Below are positions 59,747-64,000 of a stretch of 64,000 bases of DNA, one piece after another. Within the stretch, counting starts at the first letter, position 1, and each line of letters begins with the position of its first letter. The stretch is from Fen-1258 sp964441505 (GTDB taxonomy: Bacteria > Bacteroidota > Ignavibacteria > Ignavibacteriales > Melioribacteraceae). The DNA lies in contig CAYTUV010000008.1 in assembly GCA_964441505.1 (NCBI GenBank), forward strand, positions 69,120 to 133,119. The letters are read 5' to 3'. The notes beneath the pieces were generated by a model. It saw nothing but the letters and a program-made list of their open reading frames with translations. It did not search any database and was not told where the DNA came from. The translations under genes were made by a program, and so were the position numbers.

Positions 59747-61009
59747 TCAATTCTCCTCGATAGTCAAAAAGATCTTCTCATTATCATGTTTATTAAAAAT
59801 TTTCTGTTTACCGTTACTCATGTTTTTTAGAACAACTTCTCCTCGGGTAAATTCATCGCCACCGATAAATAAAACATACTTTGCATTAGTCCTGTTTGCT
59901 TCGCGCATTTGTGATTTAACACTACGATTCAGATAATCAAGATCAACTGTTAATCCTTTCCTTCTAAAATTTACGGCTGTTTGATAAGCAAAGTCTTCAA
60001 GTCCTTTTTCTATTGTTACTATGAAGAGATCGATTTTCTCTTCATCAAGAGAAAATGATTTTTCATTCTCGCACGCAAGTAAAATTCTTTCGATTCCCGC
60101 AGCGTAACCAACACCGGGTGTATCGCCGCCGCCGAGTTCTTTAACCAGCAAGTTATATCTTCCACCTCCGCACAATGCGCTTTGAGATCCAACACTTCCG
60201 CTAACAACTTCAAATGTTGTGTGAGTGTAGTAATCTAATCCTCTAACGAGACGTGCATCTATTTCAAATGGAATATGTGAAGCAAGGAGCGCTTGTTTTA
60301 CTTTCTCGAAGTGATGAAGACTCTCTTCATCAAGATATTCGATCAGAAGCGGAGCGTTCTCCATTATTTTCCTATCATTATCTTCTTTGCTATCGAAGAG
60401 GCGCAGAATGTTTGTTTCAAATCTTTTTTTGCTTTCCGCCGAAAGTTTTTCAAAATGAGGTTTAAGGTATTGTCTCAAAACACTTTTATAACTTTCTCTT
60501 GATGATGGAATACCGAGAGAATTAATCTTCACCAGCAATTTTTTCAAACCAAGTTGAGCAAAAATATCATAAGCCATGATGATTATTTCAGCATCGAGCA
60601 GAGGGTCATTACTGCCGAGAGCTTCTGCACCGAATTGATGAAACTGGCGAAATCTTCCGGCTTGCGGACGCTCTTGACGGAACATCGGTCCAATGTAAAA
60701 CAGTTTATTCAGGTTTTGTTTTTTATCCAGCGAATGTTCAATTAATGCGCGAACAACTCCTGCTGTCATCTCTGGTCTGAGTGTAATACTCTCACCGCTT
60801 CGATCGAGGAAAGTGTACATCTCTTTACCAACAATATCTGTCGCCTCGCCAATTCCACGGGTAAATAAAGTTGTCTCTTCAAAAATCGGTGTGCGGATTT
60901 CTTTGTAGTTAAACTTAGAGAAAACCGATTGAACAATCGATTGAAGGTAATTCCATTTAGGAATATCGGTCGGGAGGGTGTCGCGGGTTCCGGTAACAGC
61001 TTTAATCAT
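59747..61009 (-). CDS. hisS: Histidyl-tRNA synthetase
   Basis: Class II aminoacyl-tRNA synthetase, 420 aa. Motif 1 KEIRTPIFEETTLFTRG, motif 2 MFRQERPQAGRFRQFHQFGAE, HisA LVRGLDYYTHTTFEV and motif 3 VGYAAGIERILLA, then the anticodon domain (about 325-420). Normal length. It starts 2 nt after the PTS IIA gene. Confidence 0.97.
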   Translation of the reverse strand: MIKAVTGTRDTLPTDIPKWNYLQSIVQSVFSKFNYKEIRTPIFEETTLFTRGIGEATDIVGKEMYTFLDRSGESITLRPEMTAGVVRALIEHSLDKKQNLNKLFYIGPMFRQERPQAGRFRQFHQFGAEALGSNDPLLDAEIIIMAYDIFAQLGLKKLLVKINSLGIPSSRESYKSVLRQYLKPHFEKLSAESKKRFETNILRLFDSKEDNDRKIMENAPLLIEYLDEESLHHFEKVKQALLASHIPFEIDARLVRGLDYYTHTTFEVVSGSVGSQSALCGGGRYNLLVKELGGGDTPGVGYAAGIERILLACENEKSFSLDEEKIDLFIVTIEKGLEDFAYQTAVNFRRKGLTVDLDYLNRSVKSQMREANRTNAKYVLFIGGDEFTRGEVVLKNMSNGKQKIFNKHDNEKIFLTIEEN

Positions 61010-61011
61010 AT

Positions 61012-61485
61012 TTAAACTGCTTCAAAATATTGTCTCTCTTCTTCTTCGAATAATGAATAAATTTCTTCCGGAGTTTTAGCATTAACTAAACTTTCGCGGA
61101 ATTCATCTTTATTCATCATACGAGAGATACGGCTGAGAAGTTTAATATGGGGACCTACTAAATTTTCTTTACCAACCAGAAGGAAGATGATATTCACCGG
61201 CTGTTCATCCAGAGCTTGAAAGTCGAGAGGTTTTTCCAGTTTACCAAATGCGGCCACTATTTCGTTTACGCAATTCGTTTTTGCATGAGGAATAGCAAAG
61301 CCTTTACCGACACCGGTAGACATAATTTTTTCTCTCTCGTGGACAGCATTACTCATACACTCAAGGTCGTTCACCCTGTCATCGTCTTTGAAGAGGTTAA
61401 TCAGCTCATTAATTACTTCTGTTTTTGTTGTTCCTTGAAGCGAAGAGATAATTTTTTCAACTCTCAGAATATCACAAATTTTCAT
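61012..61485 (-). CDS. PTS IIA domain protein, nitrogen/fructose type
   Basis: EIIA-Ntr/fructose-type protein of 157 aa. The phosphorylatable His is in GKGFAIPHAKTN (about 60-71); HEREKIMSTGVG and VNIIFLLVGKEN are also typical. No EIIB, EIIC or HPr is in the window, so a regulatory role as in PtsN is likely, rather than sugar uptake. Co-transcribed with hisS. Confidence 0.87.
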   Translation of the reverse strand: MKICDILRVEKIISSLQGTTKTEVINELINLFKDDDRVNDLECMSNAVHEREKIMSTGVGKGFAIPHAKTNCVNEIVAAFGKLEKPLDFQALDEQPVNIIFLLVGKENLVGPHIKLLSRISRMMNKDEFRESLVNAKTPEEIYSLFEEEERQYFEAV

Positions 61486-61667
61486 TTATGGTTACCACAT
61501 AGTTCGTTTATAATTCTGAAGCAAAAATACGCAAGGAGTAATCTTTAATCAAAGGAAAGTTGGAAAGATTAAAATCTATTTTTCTTGCAGGGACAAGTAA
61601 CAAGCTGTAATTTTTCGATGAAATATTTTATTAAATAAATGATTTCGAATACTTCTTTAAGGCTGGA

Positions 61668-63263
61668 ATGAAAAAATTATTACTGGGGGCGGAAGCTATT
61701 GCACAAGGAGCGTTGGACGGCGGAATGTCTGGCATATATGCTTATCCCGGAACTCCTTCAACAGAAATAACCGAGTATGTGCAAAAATCGAAACTGGCAT
61801 CAACCAGAAATATTCATAGCCAGTGGTCGGTCAATGAAAAAACCGCTATGGAATCTGGGCTTGGAATGTCATACGCTGGTAAACGCTCAATGGTTTGCAT
61901 GAAGCATGTCGGTTTAAATGTTGCGGCCGATCCATTTATAAACTCGGCAATTACAGGAATTAACGGCGGCTTATTAATTACTGTTGCAGATGATCCTTCG
62001 ATGCATTCATCACAGAACGAACAGGACTCAAGATTCTTCGGCAAGTTTGCAATGATTCCGGTATTCGAACCTTCGAATCAGCAGGAAGCTTACGATATGG
62101 CACGCGAAGGATTTCTTCTCTCTGAAAAACTTAAAACTCCCGTATTAATAAGAATAACTACACGACTTTCACATTCACGTTACGGAGTTGAAACAAAAGA
62201 ATTGATCGATGAAAATAAAATTGCACTCCCGGAAGATCCTACGCAATTTGTTTTACTCCCGGCAAATGCGAGAAGACGTTATAAGATGCTATTGGATAAT
62301 CAAACCAACTTCGAGAATGAATCAGAGTCATCAGCTTTCAATAAATATTTTGAAGGCAGCGATAAATCTCTTGGAATAATTGCCTGCGGGATTGCTTACA
62401 ACTATCTGGTAGAAAATTATCCGGATCATATTTGTCCTCATTCGATTGTTAAGATCGGGCAATATCCCCTGCCAAGAAAAATGATCGAGAAGATCAATTC
62501 ACAATGTGAAAAGTTACTGGTACTTGAAGATGGATATCCGTTGGTTGAAGAATCATTAAAAGGTTTTTTCAATGCGGGAAAAGTTATTCATGGCAGATTA
62601 GACGGAACATTACCACGGGATGGAGAATTAAATCCGACAATTGTTGCTGCTGCACTGGGTCTTCCAATTAAAGAAGGATTACCTGTTCCCCAGATAGTTG
62701 TTAACAGACCACCCGAACTATGTAACGGCTGCAGTCACAGAGATGTTTATGATGCTCTGAATGAAGCGATGATAAGTTTTGGAGAGAAAAGAGTTTTTTC
62801 GGATATAGGATGCTACACGTTAGGTGCACTTCCCCCTTTCAATTCAATAAATTCATGCGTTGATATGGGTGCCTCAATTACTATGGCCAAGGGCGCAGCA
62901 GATGCAGGACTTGTGCCTTCAGTAGCAGTCATTGGTGATTCCACATTTACACACTCAGGCATAACGGGTTTATTAGATGCAGTAAAAGAAAATTCTCCAA
63001 TCACCGTAGTTATCTCAGATAACTCCGCGATCGCAATGACGGGCGGACAGGAATCCTCCGCAACCGGGAGATTAAAAGAGATTTGTCTGGGTGTCGGTGT
63101 TGAACCTGCACATCTAAGAATTCTCCTGCCGCTGAAAAAAAACCATAAAGAGATGGTAGATATCTTGAAAGAAGAATTAGCATACAATGGAGTATCGGTT
63201 GTAATTGCCGAACGGGAGTGTATTCAGACGGTAACCAGAAAAAAGAAAGTTGAAAAGAAATAG
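61668..63263 (+). CDS. iorA: Indolepyruvate:ferredoxin oxidoreductase alpha subunit-like protein, no ferredoxin domain
   Basis: Thiamine-dependent 2-oxoacid:ferredoxin oxidoreductase, 531 aa. The N-terminal pyrimidine-binding domain opens KKLLLGAEAIAQGALDGG with AYPGTPSTEITE; the TPP domain has LCNGCSHRDVYDAL (about 353-366), FSDIGCYTLG and GDSTFTHSGITGLL. Family alpha subunits usually end in a 2[4Fe-4S] ferredoxin domain; here the protein stops after CIQTVTRKKKVEKK and that domain is missing. It acts with iorB downstream, degrading aromatic 2-oxoacids or making aryl-CoA. Confidence 0.9.
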   Translation: MKKLLLGAEAIAQGALDGGMSGIYAYPGTPSTEITEYVQKSKLASTRNIHSQWSVNEKTAMESGLGMSYAGKRSMVCMKHVGLNVAADPFINSAITGINGGLLITVADDPSMHSSQNEQDSRFFGKFAMIPVFEPSNQQEAYDMAREGFLLSEKLKTPVLIRITTRLSHSRYGVETKELIDENKIALPEDPTQFVLLPANARRRYKMLLDNQTNFENESESSAFNKYFEGSDKSLGIIACGIAYNYLVENYPDHICPHSIVKIGQYPLPRKMIEKINSQCEKLLVLEDGYPLVEESLKGFFNAGKVIHGRLDGTLPRDGELNPTIVAAALGLPIKEGLPVPQIVVNRPPELCNGCSHRDVYDALNEAMISFGEKRVFSDIGCYTLGALPPFNSINSCVDMGASITMAKGAADAGLVPSVAVIGDSTFTHSGITGLLDAVKENSPITVVISDNSAIAMTGGQESSATGRLKEICLGVGVEPAHLRILLPLKKNHKEMVDILKEELAYNGVSVVIAERECIQTVTRKKKVEKK

Positions 63264-63305
63264 GTCTTTCTCTAAAATATTTCTAAATAATTAAGATACC
63301 GAACT

Positions 63306-63887
63306 ATGAAAAAAGATATAATTCTATCAGGAGTCGGCGGACAAGGAATTCTTTCGACTGCGGCGATAATTGGACTGGCTGCTGTTGCCAATGGTCTTTT
63401 TGTAAAACAGGCAGAAGTTCACGGAATGAGTCAACGCGGTGGGGCCGTTCAATCTCATTTGAGAATTTCCTCTAAAGAAATTGCATCTGATCTGATTCCT
63501 TTTGGCGAAGCCGATATGATACTCTCTGTAGAACCGATGGAATCACTCAGATATTTACCTTATCTCGCCGATGATGGTTGGATTATTACCAACACAACAC
63601 CGTTCGTAAATATTCCGGACTATCCGGATATGGATGCACTGCTGACACAAATCCGTTCGTATAAAAATGTAGTTGCAATTAATGCTGATGAGATAGCAAA
63701 AAAAATCAGGTCTCCAAAATCTTCGAATGTTGTCCTTCTCGGGGCCGCATCATCATATCTGGATATTCCTTATCAAAAACTTGAGGATGGAATTCGTTCA
63801 TTATTTGGAAGTAAGGGAGTTGATGTGGTGAACACAAATCTTTCAGCCCTTAAAGCGGGAGCCGAATCAGTTTTTGTTACAAAATAG
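63306..63887 (+). CDS. iorB: Indolepyruvate:ferredoxin oxidoreductase beta subunit
   Basis: Gamma-type oxidoreductase domain, 193 aa. It opens KDIILSGVGGQGILSTAAIIG, the family Gly-rich signature, and has KQAEVHGMSQRGGAVQSHLRI. Length is right for IorB. The start is ATG 63306 with no clear ribosome site; distance from iorA is 42 nt, so they are probably one transcript. Confidence 0.93.
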   Translation: MKKDIILSGVGGQGILSTAAIIGLAAVANGLFVKQAEVHGMSQRGGAVQSHLRISSKEIASDLIPFGEADMILSVEPMESLRYLPYLADDGWIITNTTPFVNIPDYPDMDALLTQIRSYKNVVAINADEIAKKIRSPKSSNVVLLGAASSYLDIPYQKLEDGIRSLFGSKGVDVVNTNLSALKAGAESVFVTK

Positions 63888-64000
63888 TTTTAGAAAGCTA
63901 TATCAAAAAGATCTCAATTCATTTCGAGCCTGCCTACCGCACATACATAGGCGTCAACTTAACGATGAATTTTTATTAACAACTCCGGCACCTGCCTACC
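63888..64000. repeat. Window-end stretch with GCCTGCCTACC words
   Basis: GAGCCTGCCTACCGCA at 63926-63941 and ACCTGCCTACC at 63990-64000 match the core of the 21413-21453 palindrome, which may recur just beyond the window. No gene is seen. Confidence 0.5.

Noticed and set aside
1..64000. tRNA or rRNA genes
   Set aside because: I looked in gaps for T-arm words and cloverleaf patterns and saw none; gaps are mostly short and repeat-filled. A tRNAscan run would settle it.

Overview
This window looks like a chromosome segment from an Ignavibacteria-type member of the Bacteroidota/Chlorobi group. Three things point there: a secreted protein with a type IX secretion (T9SS) C-terminal sorting domain of the NPFNP...KKMVL type, promoters of the Bacteroidota form (TTG, about 20 nt, TAnnTTTG) upstream of several genes, and a FadL-type outer membrane protein plus lipoprotein maturation genes typical of a Gram-negative envelope. 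Genes are tightly packed, mostly on the minus strand, and many overlap by 4 nt. I found no tRNA, rRNA, CRISPR array, prophage or complete insertion sequence.

Layout. 1-3.4 kb: partial galE, then a plus-strand trio (carboxymuconolactone decarboxylase-like protein, membrane protein, THEP1-type NTPase). 3.6-9.6 kb: a minus-strand sulfur block led by a Cys-rich MerR regulator, followed by sulfide:quinone oxidoreductase-like, DUF1641, TusE/DsrC-like and DsrE2-like genes, then a possibly DUF302-related secreted protein and a FadL-type porin. 9.8-11.0 kb: a decayed multiheme cytochrome c, next to mobA. 12-25 kb: housekeeping genes, including an overlapping era-eamA-acyP-ispF-dedA-lnt-ltaE run, and an ECF sigma/anti-sigma pair facing a small membrane protein, with matching promoter motifs on both strands. 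25-38 kb: Rieske protein, MBL hydrolase, MutS-like ATPase, ferredoxin, TPM/LemA, the PFL/ACT pair, a YidD-TPR-TPR cluster, acyl-CoA dehydrogenase and rlmN. 38-46 kb: a cluster resembling the E. coli ygeW/ygeY/ygfK/mocA selenium-hydroxylase neighbourhood, with a threonine-synthase-like PLP enzyme but no molybdenum hydroxylase. 46-51 kb: a broken GIY-YIG gene in a repeat, an epimerase, a deoxyhypusine-synthase-like enzyme and a T9SS-exported metallopeptidase. 51-58 kb: the suf Fe-S assembly operon with an Rrf2 regulator, DUF59 protein and bacilliredoxin. 58-64 kb: rlmB, hisS, a PTS IIA protein and an indolepyruvate:ferredoxin oxidoreductase pair.

Short intergenic sequences are full of quasi-palindromic repeats of several families, often abutting stop codons and in places contributing to coding sequence. 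The strongest leads are the selenium-type cluster with a novel PLP partner, the sulfur block with its Cys-rich regulator and palindromic operator, the ECF promoter set, the suf promoter with an overlapping dyad, and the decayed cytochrome.
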